Origin: an uncultured bacterium
Lineage (GTDB): Bacteria > Bacteroidota > Rhodothermia > Rhodothermales > UBA10348
Assembly: GCA_938018055.1 (NCBI GenBank)
Contig: CALIKL010000027.1
Coordinates: 1-40,246 of the forward strand
DNA length: 40,246 nt
Direction: 5' to 3'
Shown here: positions 26,333 to 34,050 of the stretch, one piece after another
Numbering within the stretch: position 1 is the stretch's first letter
How the letters are laid out: each line of letters starts with the position of its first letter
Translations under genes and position numbers: made by a program
Notes under the pieces: generated by a model
Seen by the model: only the letters and a program-made list of their open reading frames with translations
Told to the model about the DNA's origin: nothing
Databases searched by the model: none

Positions 26333-28480
26333 TCATACCATCCCCCAACGTTTCCGCAGGAACCACTCCGCCGTCAGTAAAACCAAGAGGATTACGAGGA
26401 ACGGATACCGTTGCCATAACCGTATCTGTTCGACCGAGAGGTGTGAGATGGGCTCAAAGGATGGGCTATTTCTTATAGCTTGCGCCAGCCCGTCTGCATC
26501 ACCGGCCGGGTGCATGCTTCCTCCGGATCGAGAAGCAATTTGACGCATGAGGTCAAAATCGGCTTGTGTCCGACGGTATTCGATGGTCCTGCGGCCGATC
26601 GTGACCGATCCGTTATCCGTTCCCAATTCAGCTTCATTCAAACGGGCAATGGCTACATACTCGTAGGAACCTGCAGGTAAAACACCCATGTCGAGGGCAT
26701 ACCGTCCATTCCCGCGGGGCTGCATTTCATAGGGAAATACCTGGCCTTGCTCACTTGTAAGCTGGATGGAGAGGGAGGCTTCTGAGATTGGCCGAAGCGC
26801 CTCATCGTACACTTCGCCCCGCAACAGTAGGGCATCGCCTTCAGCAAAGGACGTTTCTGTGGGTTCCACTCGAACCAGGCGGTCATCATCTGCTGCATAG
26901 AGCCATTGGATCAGATTCTCGACAACCTGGTTGAAACGAGCAGCATCCGTCTCGAGGTCTTCCGGGACAATCTGCCAACGCCAGAATCCGTGGGCGGTAA
27001 GAATGGCAGATTTTATGCGACCCCTTCGCATGACGGCAAGGACCGGGTCAGGCAAGGACACGCCACGAATCCGGGATGTCGCGAGAACGGTGGCTCCTGC
27101 AGCTGCCTCCCAAACACTCTCGCTCAGTGAAAGCGGCGGCAGGCGTCGCCATCGGCTGTCATCCCTTCGATCTTCGATGTCGAAAACCGCATGCGAAGCG
27201 GCTGCTGAGGTCTGATCAATCGTCCCGGGAATGAAGGTCGAGCGCGGAGTGCTGACTGCCGCAGGCAGGAGAGGAGCCAAGCTTGTCTGAAGCCGCGCCG
27301 TATTGCTGGATCGGTCGTGTACGTACAGGATAGGTACGCCGTTTGCAACCGCATCGGCCAGCGATTGAGCTTCCGTTGGTGCCGTTGCCGCACCCGGGTA
27401 TCCGATCGCAATAATCAGATCGATGTCGTCAAAAGACGTTGGGAAGTCACCCTCGTGCCAGTCTCCATTTGGCTTCTGGGTTCGTACGGTAAGCGTGGCT
27501 GTGTCATCATTCAAAACCATACGAGAAAGTGCAGCAACATCAGGTGATGGTCCACCTGCCAGCAACAGAATGGACTTTTTCTGGTCCAGAACGCGCACTT
27601 GGAATCTGGATTCATTGTTACGGTAGGTCGCTTCCTCCTGAAAGCGTGTCACCACCACCGTAAGGTCTCGCAGCCCGGCCTCTCCGGCTTCAAACGACAA
27701 ATCCACGCTGGCCTCTGCGCCCGTCGGGGGCAGTGTTCCAGAAGCGTTCGATAGGACCGCTCCATTCTCGAGAAGCGTCACTTGGAAAGGGGCAGGTGCA
27801 TGCCCATCGTTTCGTACTCGAACCAACACCGGGACTTCCAGGCCGGAATACGTCAGTTCATTGGTGATGACCCCTTCAATGCGAACGTCGCGTCTGGTAG
27901 AGGAGTCGCCATGAGCCACAGCAAATATGGGCACTGGAAAACGCTCCGCCGCATGGAGGGGATTGGCGCCTGCATTGTATAAACCATCGCTGGCCAGCAC
28001 GACTGCCGCAAGGGGTTGGTCACCCAGGGTGTTGGCCACCTCGCGCAGTGCGCTCGATATATCCGTACGATCCAGTGTGAACGAAAGGGAATCGAGTGCA
28101 TCAACCCTTGAAAGACTCGAACCAAAGGCAAAGAGGCTGACGTCCATTTGACTGGTGGCCTGGTCAATGGCAGCGATCAGTTCTGACGTTGATGCTCCCT
28201 CTTCACCGAGCAGGGAATCAGCGAGCAGCATGCTTTCAGATTGATCCACAAGAACCGCTACGAGGGGGTCCTGAGTTGTGGTTCGAGATCTTTGCAAAAT
28301 CGGCTCAAACACAAAGAAGAGAATGATGCACAGCGTCAGGAAGCGAAGCGTGCCCAAGACGAGCCGCCGAGGGACATCCAATTGGGGAATCGTTGTGCGA
28401 TAACTCCAGAATGCAACAGCGCCCGTAACCAGGACGGTCAGTGCGAACAGCCAAGGAGATGATCCGAGCGAAAGATCCAA
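26333..28480 (-). CDS. VWA-domain membrane protein with a GATase-like region
   Basis: The protein has 715 residues. Two N-terminal membrane helices (about 10-25 and 42-60) precede a von Willebrand A domain with the MIDAS motif DxSxS at Asp79-Ser81-Ser83 (VLVDQSESM). A beta-sandwich CARDB-like stretch follows (about 200-300), then a region resembling class I glutamine-amidotransferase-like folds in this membrane family (ILLLAGGPSPDVAAL, IDLIIAIGYPGAAT). A C-terminal helix (about 688-706) ends the protein. Such proteins are common in Bacteroidota and related to the Bat group; function unknown. It is 33 bp downstream of the antiporter gene and looks co-transcribed with it. Confidence 0.85.
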   Translation of the reverse strand: MDLSLGSSPWLFALTVLVTGAVAFWSYRTTIPQLDVPRRLVLGTLRFLTLCIILFFVFEPILQRSRTTTQDPLVAVLVDQSESMLLADSLLGEEGASTSELIAAIDQATSQMDVSLFAFGSSLSRVDALDSLSFTLDRTDISSALREVANTLGDQPLAAVVLASDGLYNAGANPLHAAERFPVPIFAVAHGDSSTRRDVRIEGVITNELTYSGLEVPVLVRVRNDGHAPAPFQVTLLENGAVLSNASGTLPPTGAEASVDLSFEAGEAGLRDLTVVVTRFQEEATYRNNESRFQVRVLDQKKSILLLAGGPSPDVAALSRMVLNDDTATLTVRTQKPNGDWHEGDFPTSFDDIDLIIAIGYPGAATAPTEAQSLADAVANGVPILYVHDRSSNTARLQTSLAPLLPAAVSTPRSTFIPGTIDQTSAAASHAVFDIEDRRDDSRWRRLPPLSLSESVWEAAAGATVLATSRIRGVSLPDPVLAVMRRGRIKSAILTAHGFWRWQIVPEDLETDAARFNQVVENLIQWLYAADDDRLVRVEPTETSFAEGDALLLRGEVYDEALRPISEASLSIQLTSEQGQVFPYEMQPRGNGRYALDMGVLPAGSYEYVAIARLNEAELGTDNGSVTIGRRTIEYRRTQADFDLMRQIASRSGGSMHPAGDADGLAQAIRNSPSFEPISHLSVEQIRLWQRYPFLVILLVLLTAEWFLRKRWGMV

Positions 28481-28513
28481 CGTTCAGGGTGTCGAGGAAA
28501 GCGAAAAAATCTA

Positions 28514-29515
28514 CTACAGATACGGCAGGGCCAGAAATACCATGTAACCCACAAAGCCCGCCAACAGAAGCAGTCCGCCAGGACGCGCCAGGCGATGGTG
28601 ACGGCTTGCAAGAGGGTAGAGCAGCAGGGAAAAGCCGATCATGATTGGCATGTGTATTCCCAACGTCTCATCTTCCACTTCCATGGGTTGGATTATGGCA
28701 ACCACGCCAATTACGAAAAGAATATTCAGGAGGTTGCTGCCCAGGATATTGCCCACCGACAAATCCGACTCTTCCTTGGCAGACGCCATAAGACTAGCGG
28801 CCAACTCAGGCAGACTGGTACCTATGGCTACGATCGTCAAACCCACGATTACGGGAGAGATATTCATCATCGTGGCCATGGAAACTGCAGCCTCAACCAT
28901 CAAGCGAGCGCCAATGGCCAACGCTGCCATTCCTGCCACGATCAGCAGAACACGCATGAAGGGTCCTGTTTTGTCGTCGTGAAGCCACTTCATCAATCCA
29001 GAATGTGGTACGAACAAGGCGTCATCTTGGGGTGGTGGTGCCGTGACCGTGTTTGATTCAGAAGACGAGCCCGAGGAATCTTTGATCACAAAAACCAGAA
29101 AGGCGACAAGACCTGAAACGAGGATCATTCCATCGGTTCGCTCGATTTGGCCATCGAGCGCCAGCATGTAGAACAGCCCTGTTACCGCCAGCATGATGGG
29201 GTATTCCTTTTTTAGGGCACTGCCATCAAAGGTCAATGGCATCAACAGGGAACTGACTCCGAGGATCAGTGCGATGTTGGCAATATTGGATCCGATGATA
29301 TTGCCGATGGCGAGTCCGTCCTCTTCCGCCGCTACGGCAAACAGGTTGAGTAAGAACTCGGGAAGGGAGGTACCCAGCGCAACAATCGTCAGCCCGATGA
29401 TGAGCGGTCTGATACCAAACTTTCGGGCTACCTCAGACGCGCCATCGATCAGCCAGTCCGCACCCAGATACAAGATGCCCAAGCCGAGGATGAAAACGAC
29501 AATCTGGGTTAGCAT
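28514..29515 (-). CDS. Calcium/sodium antiporter of the CaCA family (YrbG-like)
   Basis: The 333-residue protein has about ten membrane helices arranged as two homologous halves separated by a hydrophilic loop (about 148-180). Each half has the alpha-repeat motif, GTSLPEFLLNL and GTSLPELAASL, with following GNIIGSNIANI and GNILGSNLLNI, the cation-binding signature of K+-dependent Na+/Ca2+ exchangers. It would exchange cytosolic Ca2+ for Na+ or H+ across the inner membrane. It lies between the cytidine deaminase gene (78 bp upstream) and the VWA protein gene (33 bp downstream), so the three may form one operon. Confidence 0.92.
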   Translation of the reverse strand: MLTQIVVFILGLGILYLGADWLIDGASEVARKFGIRPLIIGLTIVALGTSLPEFLLNLFAVAAEEDGLAIGNIIGSNIANIALILGVSSLLMPLTFDGSALKKEYPIMLAVTGLFYMLALDGQIERTDGMILVSGLVAFLVFVIKDSSGSSSESNTVTAPPPQDDALFVPHSGLMKWLHDDKTGPFMRVLLIVAGMAALAIGARLMVEAAVSMATMMNISPVIVGLTIVAIGTSLPELAASLMASAKEESDLSVGNILGSNLLNILFVIGVVAIIQPMEVEDETLGIHMPIMIGFSLLLYPLASRHHRLARPGGLLLLAGFVGYMVFLALPYL

Positions 29516-29593
29516 GAGATGAGCGGCCGAGTGGAAAGGGCCATCAAAACCGGAGGCTGGAGGGGAGGTTCCAAATCAGGTTTTGATCGGAGG

Positions 29594-30376
29594 TCATGGA
29601 CGCAACCCGGCACCGGTGAATGCGCCCGGAAGGAGCTCGGGCACGCTTATCGATCGAGGTGCCGCGTCTCCCATGTCAATCCAGACGGTGGCATCGGGGG
29701 CCAATTCCGCTATAAACTGCCGGCACGCTCCACAAGGCGTGCCCCCAGGCTCTTTGATACAGGCTACCCATATCTCTGACGCTGGCCCAAAGCCGTAAGC
29801 AATCAGGGTAGAGAGGGCATTTCGTTCGGCGCAGAGGATGTTCGCCCAGTCCTCGTGTTCCACGTTTACGCCAGGTACTACGTGGCCATCTGCTGTGCGC
29901 ACCACGCAGCCAACCGGGAAATTCGACTGGGGAGTGTGGGCCAGGCCGGCGATATCGCGGGCGAGAGCAATACCCGAAGCAGCGGAATCCATGTCCTGGT
30001 CCAACAAGGGCAGCAGGGTTTCCGAAGGTTCAGGCAGATCGTCACTCAGCACAGCCAGGGTAGGTGTGGGGAAAAGCCACTCGAACTCATTCATGGCCTG
30101 CAACCAGGCCTTTTCGCCCTCCGTGTATGGTCTGTTTTGAGCGATTGCCGCAACATCGACCCGCCCTGCTGCATGCAAGGTGGACCATGCATTGATAAGT
30201 GCCGAAACGCTCAGTTGAAAGGAAGCGTTCTCGACGCGGCATCCGTTTACTACCGCGCCATCTTCCAGTAAAACCACCACGCCTTCGGCCTTGCCCGAGT
30301 ACGGGGTGTAGGACATGGATGCCGCTTGGAGAGCAAGCCTGTCCAGGATGGAAACTATCTGAGGGTTGATCTGCAT
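29594..30376 (-). CDS. cdd: Two-domain cytidine deaminase with active site in the C-terminal half
   Basis: I take ATG 30374-30376 (MQINPQIVS), giving 260 residues; upstream residues look non-coding. The length resembles the two-domain E. coli Cdd. The C-terminal half has the zinc site: the CAE motif in NILCAERNAL (about residue 180) and TPCGACRQF (about 214-222), in the all-cysteine form of the small tetrameric enzymes. The N-terminal half keeps the fold pattern (YTPYSGKAEGVVVLLEDG, CRVENASFQLSVSAL) but lacks both zinc motifs. In E. coli Cdd the catalytic domain is the N-terminal one, so the order here is reversed. Predicted reaction: cytidine/deoxycytidine to uridine/deoxyuridine. Confidence 0.9.
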   Translation of the reverse strand: MQINPQIVSILDRLALQAASMSYTPYSGKAEGVVVLLEDGAVVNGCRVENASFQLSVSALINAWSTLHAAGRVDVAAIAQNRPYTEGEKAWLQAMNEFEWLFPTPTLAVLSDDLPEPSETLLPLLDQDMDSAASGIALARDIAGLAHTPQSNFPVGCVVRTADGHVVPGVNVEHEDWANILCAERNALSTLIAYGFGPASEIWVACIKEPGGTPCGACRQFIAELAPDATVWIDMGDAAPRSISVPELLPGAFTGAGLRP

Positions 30377-30520
30377 GGAAGAATATACACCGCGACGGGT
30401 CGTGCTAGCGGCCATAAGTCCACCCATCCCTCCACGTTCTGGTGGGGCACGATATCGTTTGCCCGATTCTTGACATGAACTGCCGGGACTCTCAAGAGGA
30501 ACGAAGTATCTTTAGCGTAT

Positions 30521-30606
30521 GCCGGGATGGCGGAATTGGTAGACGCAACGGACTTAAAATCCGTTGGGAGGTAACTCCCGTGCGGGTTCGAGCCCCGCTC
30601 CCGGTA
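30521..30606 (+). tRNA. tRNA-Leu (anticodon UAA)
   Basis: The 86-nt sequence folds as a class II tRNA. The acceptor stem GCCGGGA pairs with TCCCGGT (one G-T pair), followed by the discriminator A typical of tRNA-Leu. The anticodon stem ACGGA/TCCGT encloses loop CTTAAAA, so the anticodon is TAA, reading UUA. The T-arm GCGGG-TTCGAGC-CCCGC is intact, and a variable arm (GGGAGGTAACTCCC) forms its own stem. The CCA end is not encoded. A TATCTTTAG stretch at 30507-30515 resembles a Bacteroidota-type -7 element. Confidence 0.97.
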
Positions 30607-30622
30607 CACATGATTTTCCTGG

Positions 30623-30650
30623 ACAGCTGACTCGAATTGATGGCAGCTGT
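30623..30650 (+). terminator. Hairpin after tRNA-Leu, possible terminator
   Basis: The arms ACAGCTG (30623-30629) and CAGCTGT (30644-30650) are perfectly complementary with a 14-nt loop and are followed by TCTTGATT, a short T-rich stretch. It lies 16 nt after the tRNA, so it may end its transcription, although the T-run is weak. Confidence 0.4.
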
Positions 30651-30698
30651 TCTTGATTGAGATCGGAACATTTTCTGGGTATACTGGTGGACCATTTC

Positions 30699-32225
30699 AT
30701 GCTCAGGGATTTTCAAACACCACTTTCGCGACGTCAGGCTGCGCATTTGCTGCGCAGGGCTTGTGTGAGTGCAGACCCCGATAAAGTTGCCGCAGCAACG
30801 GGCCGACTCGCGCGCGAAGTTGTTGAGGAATGGGTGTCGGAACCGCTCTCATCGGCACTGTATCCGTCTCCGTCTTGGCTGTACAGGCTCTACCCGCCAA
30901 CAGGGGCGAGTCAAGAGGAGGTGGCTGCCTTCAATGAGGCAAACGGGTACTACGTGCGGGAAGTGCGTGAGATACTTCTGCAGGACCTGATGCGTGGTAC
31001 CATGCGCTCGCGCATGACGTTGTTCTGGCACAATCATTTCGTCACGGATGTTCGGAAGTACCGGTACGGCACGCTGGCATACCGGTATGTGCAGAGACTG
31101 ACCCTGGGGGCACTGGGGGATTTAAAGGCTGTGACGCGCGGGTTTGTACGTGATGGCTCCATGCTGTACTACTTGGATGGTCGCTTCAATCGTGACGATG
31201 CCCCCAACGAGAATTTTGCCCGCGAATTGCTGGAATTGTTCACCATGGGCCCCATTGGTCCGGATGGCACGCCAAACTATTCGCAAGAGGATATTGTAGA
31301 AGCCGCGCGTGCATTGACGGGCTGGAGGATGGACGTCCGGTCAACATGGGATGCGTTCAAGGCATCCTGGGCGTATGACGCCGGATTGAAGAAAATTTTT
31401 GATGTCTCGGGTTACTGGGATGAAAACGATCTGATTGATCTGATTTTCCAGGAGCGCTCCTATCAGGTTGCTCATTTCATTGCGTCGAAGCTCATAGCAG
31501 AATTTGTCTATAACGAGCCAGATTCCATTCTCGTTGAAGATCTTGCCCAACGTCTTCTGGCTCACGATTTCCAGATTGGGCCAACTCTTGTAGACCTGTT
31601 CGCGTCTGAGGCATTTTTCGAGCCGCACTGCGAGGGTGTTCGAATCAAGAGCCCGACCGAGCTGATGCTCTTGGACGTGTCTGCGTTCAAAGGCGCACCC
31701 TCACAAGATAATTTCTCTTTTATCGACGCCGGCCTTCGCAATCTCGGACAGGATTTGCTGTCTCCCCCAAACGTGGCCGGTTGGCCCGGACACCATGCCT
31801 GGTTGTCAACAGATACGCTGCCCAGGAGATGGAGCTCGGTCGACACCAACTTTGCTTCTGCAGACTCCAGCCTGAATTCGTCCGTTCTGGGCGTCGACTA
31901 CAATGCGATCATGGAGAAGTACACGGATGATGCTTCGGATCATCCTGCCATTTCGCTGGCATTGAACCTGGCCGAGGCGCTGTTCGCTATTCCTCTGTCA
32001 CTGGTCGAGGTACCCGAGATTGATCAGCCATTTGCGGGCGATCTGGTCGGTCAGCCTTTACCTCAGGATTTGCTGGACGGACCTGCAGAACGCATCAACC
32101 TGGTCAAGCAGTTTCTGGGAACTGTCCCATGGTATGAATGGGATCCGGGCTCTCATCGTGCATCCATCATGATTCGCAATTTCATCGTGACGCTTTCCAA
32201 GTATCCCGAATATCAATTAGCCTGA
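30699..32225 (+). CDS. DUF1800 family protein
   Basis: I take ATG 30699 (MLRDFQTPLSRRQAAHLLRRA); a TTG further upstream gives no extra homology. The 508-residue protein shows the DUF1800 hallmarks: SRRQAAHLLRRA near the start, RSRMTLFWHNHFVT, the core ENFARELLELFTMGPIG, EDIVEAARALTGW, and SPPNVAGWPGH. Its function is not established. No signal peptide is visible, yet the DUF1501 partner encoded 1 bp downstream has a Tat signal, so export of the pair together is worth considering. Such DUF1800-DUF1501 pairs are widespread in Bacteroidota and Planctomycetota. Confidence 0.88.
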   Translation: MLRDFQTPLSRRQAAHLLRRACVSADPDKVAAATGRLAREVVEEWVSEPLSSALYPSPSWLYRLYPPTGASQEEVAAFNEANGYYVREVREILLQDLMRGTMRSRMTLFWHNHFVTDVRKYRYGTLAYRYVQRLTLGALGDLKAVTRGFVRDGSMLYYLDGRFNRDDAPNENFARELLELFTMGPIGPDGTPNYSQEDIVEAARALTGWRMDVRSTWDAFKASWAYDAGLKKIFDVSGYWDENDLIDLIFQERSYQVAHFIASKLIAEFVYNEPDSILVEDLAQRLLAHDFQIGPTLVDLFASEAFFEPHCEGVRIKSPTELMLLDVSAFKGAPSQDNFSFIDAGLRNLGQDLLSPPNVAGWPGHHAWLSTDTLPRRWSSVDTNFASADSSLNSSVLGVDYNAIMEKYTDDASDHPAISLALNLAEALFAIPLSLVEVPEIDQPFAGDLVGQPLPQDLLDGPAERINLVKQFLGTVPWYEWDPGSHRASIMIRNFIVTLSKYPEYQLA

Positions 32226-32226
32226 T

Positions 32227-33843
32227 ATGTGCACGCATCACGGATCCAGACTGGAGGACGGGGCGCTGCACGAAAAAGCGCACGCCACGTGGACGCGCAG
32301 GCAGTTCTTGCGCGGGATGGCTGTGTCCGGTACTGCCGTTTCGTTGGGATTGAATGGAAGGACGGTACAAGCTACGATGGCCAATCCGCTGCTACGGGCA
32401 TTGGCAAGTTCGGCTTCGGATCGCATCTTGGTGGTCATCCAGCTCTCTGGCGGGAATGACGGGCTCAATACTGTCATTCCAATCTCGAACGATATCTATT
32501 ACAACGCCCGCCCGGGCATCGCTATTGCACCGCAGGACGCGGTTGCGCTGACCAGCGACACAGCGCTCCATCCGGCATTGGCACGTCTTGCACCGCTGTA
32601 CCAGGACGGGCTCCTCGAGGTCGTTCAGAATGTTGGTTATGCCTCACCGGATCTGTCTCATTTCACGTCAACCGACGTGTGGCTCTCGGGTCGAGATGCG
32701 TCTGATATGGAAGGCACAGGTTGGTCCGGTCGCTTTCTTGAGAAAGAGTATCCATCCTACGCTGACAACCCACCAGATCATCCAATCGCTCTACAGATTG
32801 GTTCGTCCACACCTTTGCTGTTTGCCGGCCACGGTCAATCGCTGGGCGTGACGCTCCCGAATCAGCGCTTATTGGACCGGCTAGCCCGTTCCGGTCAGCT
32901 TTTCGATGAAGCTGATGTGCCGGACTCCATTCAAGGGGATGAAATTTCATTCGTTCGCCGGGTGTCCAATGATTCATTTGTTTATGCACAGGCAATCAAG
33001 GATGCATTCGACATCGGGCGCAATCAGGCTTCTTACAGCGGAGGGAGTACGCTTGGCAGTGACTTGGCAACCGTTGCACGTCTGATCCGTGGTGGGCTTG
33101 GGGCACGAATCTACCATGTCAGTATTGGTGGGTTTGACACGCACGCTTATCAAGCGGGCTCGCACAACACACTGCTTAGCCGCCTTGGAAACGCTATTTC
33201 CGCTTTTGTGGAGGATTTGCGGGCGGATGATTTACTGGATCGCGTAACGGGCGTCACGTTTTCGGAGTTCGGTCGTCGCGTATTTCAAAACGGCTCCTCC
33301 GGAACAGATCATGGTACATCGGCGCCCATGTTCATCTTCGGACAGCATCTTGCCGGTGGATTGTTGGGCGATGCTCCAGATCTGAAAAACCTCGACCCTG
33401 CGCGCAACATGATTGCAGGTATCGATTTCCGTTCGGTTTATGGAAGCCTGCTGCGTGACTGGTTTGGCATGGGTCAGGGTGAAGTAGATCAGCTTTTCAA
33501 TGGCGCATACCCCGTGCTCAATGCGTTCAACGCTCAGTTGTCGACGAGTACAGAAGAGGCCGTTTCAATTCCCCATCAGGTCACTCTGGAAAGTGTTTAT
33601 CCGAATCCGTTACATGGTAGTCAGGCGCGGGTGGTTATTTCCCTGAACGAGCCGGGGCCGGTAGTGATTTCGGTTGTGGATCTGCTGGGGCGTCCAGTGG
33701 CATCCCGTGACATGGGCATACTTCAGACTGGACAGCATGAGTTGCCATTCGAATTGAACGCTGGTACTGCTGCAGGCACGTATATCGTCCGAGTGCAGCA
33801 CAAATCCGCTTCCATTGCGCGTCCCATTCAAGTGGTCGATTAG
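32227..33843 (+). CDS. DUF1501 family protein with Tat signal and T9SS sorting domain
   Basis: The 538-residue protein begins one base after the DUF1800 stop, so the two are co-translated or co-transcribed. A twin-arginine motif TRRQFLRG followed by MAVSGTAVSLGL (about residues 22-43) predicts Tat export of a folded protein. The DUF1501 domain fills the middle (VIQLSGGNDGLNTVIPI, SDLATVARLIRGGLGARIYHVSIGGFDTH, VTFSEFGRRVFQNGSSGTDHG); it is related to the alkaline-phosphatase/sulfatase fold. The last 85 residues or so form a type IX sorting domain (ESVYPNPLHG, DLLGRPVASRDMG, AGTYIVRVQ). Tat and T9SS signals on one polypeptide are unusual. Substrate unknown. Confidence 0.88.
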   Translation: MCTHHGSRLEDGALHEKAHATWTRRQFLRGMAVSGTAVSLGLNGRTVQATMANPLLRALASSASDRILVVIQLSGGNDGLNTVIPISNDIYYNARPGIAIAPQDAVALTSDTALHPALARLAPLYQDGLLEVVQNVGYASPDLSHFTSTDVWLSGRDASDMEGTGWSGRFLEKEYPSYADNPPDHPIALQIGSSTPLLFAGHGQSLGVTLPNQRLLDRLARSGQLFDEADVPDSIQGDEISFVRRVSNDSFVYAQAIKDAFDIGRNQASYSGGSTLGSDLATVARLIRGGLGARIYHVSIGGFDTHAYQAGSHNTLLSRLGNAISAFVEDLRADDLLDRVTGVTFSEFGRRVFQNGSSGTDHGTSAPMFIFGQHLAGGLLGDAPDLKNLDPARNMIAGIDFRSVYGSLLRDWFGMGQGEVDQLFNGAYPVLNAFNAQLSTSTEEAVSIPHQVTLESVYPNPLHGSQARVVISLNEPGPVVISVVDLLGRPVASRDMGILQTGQHELPFELNAGTAAGTYIVRVQHKSASIARPIQVVD

Positions 33844-33905
33844 GAAATGGTCTCGGGTCAGGAAAGCATCGTGGCTTCTCCTCGGCCATGATTCGCGGCA
33901 TACTG

Positions 33906-33957
33906 ACTTTCGCCCAGCGAGCTGAAGGTCCCGGGTAACAACCCGCTAGGCGGAAGT
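33906..33957 (+). other. Strong 52-nt stem-loop in the APC permease leader
   Basis: An outer 9-bp helix (33906-33914 with 33949-33957, one G-T pair), a one-by-one mismatch and an inner 4-bp helix AGCG/CGCT (33916-33919 and 33944-33947) enclose a 24-nt loop that itself contains a small GGT-AACA-ACC hairpin. It starts 63 bp after the DUF1501 stop and ends 93 bp before the permease start. There is no T-run, so it need not be a terminator. An alternative outer pairing (CTGAC 33903-33907 with GTCAG 33969-33973) partly competes. I could not match it to a known riboswitch class. Confidence 0.45.
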
Positions 33958-34014
33958 AGAGAACATTGGTCAGATTATCGGGTATCCCTTGCGTTCCCAC
34001 ACCTCCCCTGAAGG

Positions 34015-34043
34015 GACAGGTACACTCACGAACTATTCCTGTC
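34015..34043 (+). promoter_or_regulatory. Hairpin just upstream of the permease start codon
   Basis: GACAGG (34015-34020) and CCTGTC (34038-34043) pair perfectly; the helix ends 7 nt before the start codon at 34051, where ribosomes load. No Shine-Dalgarno sequence is visible. It could modulate initiation, but a 6-bp helix is weak evidence alone. Confidence 0.3.
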
Positions 34044-34050
34044 GACGCCG

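Noticed and set aside
30470-30475. TTGACA as the -35 box of the tRNA-Leu promoter
   Set aside because: The only -10-like stretch (TATCTTTAG) is about 31 bp away, too far for a sigma-70 pair; a Bacteroidota-type -7 element alone is more likely.
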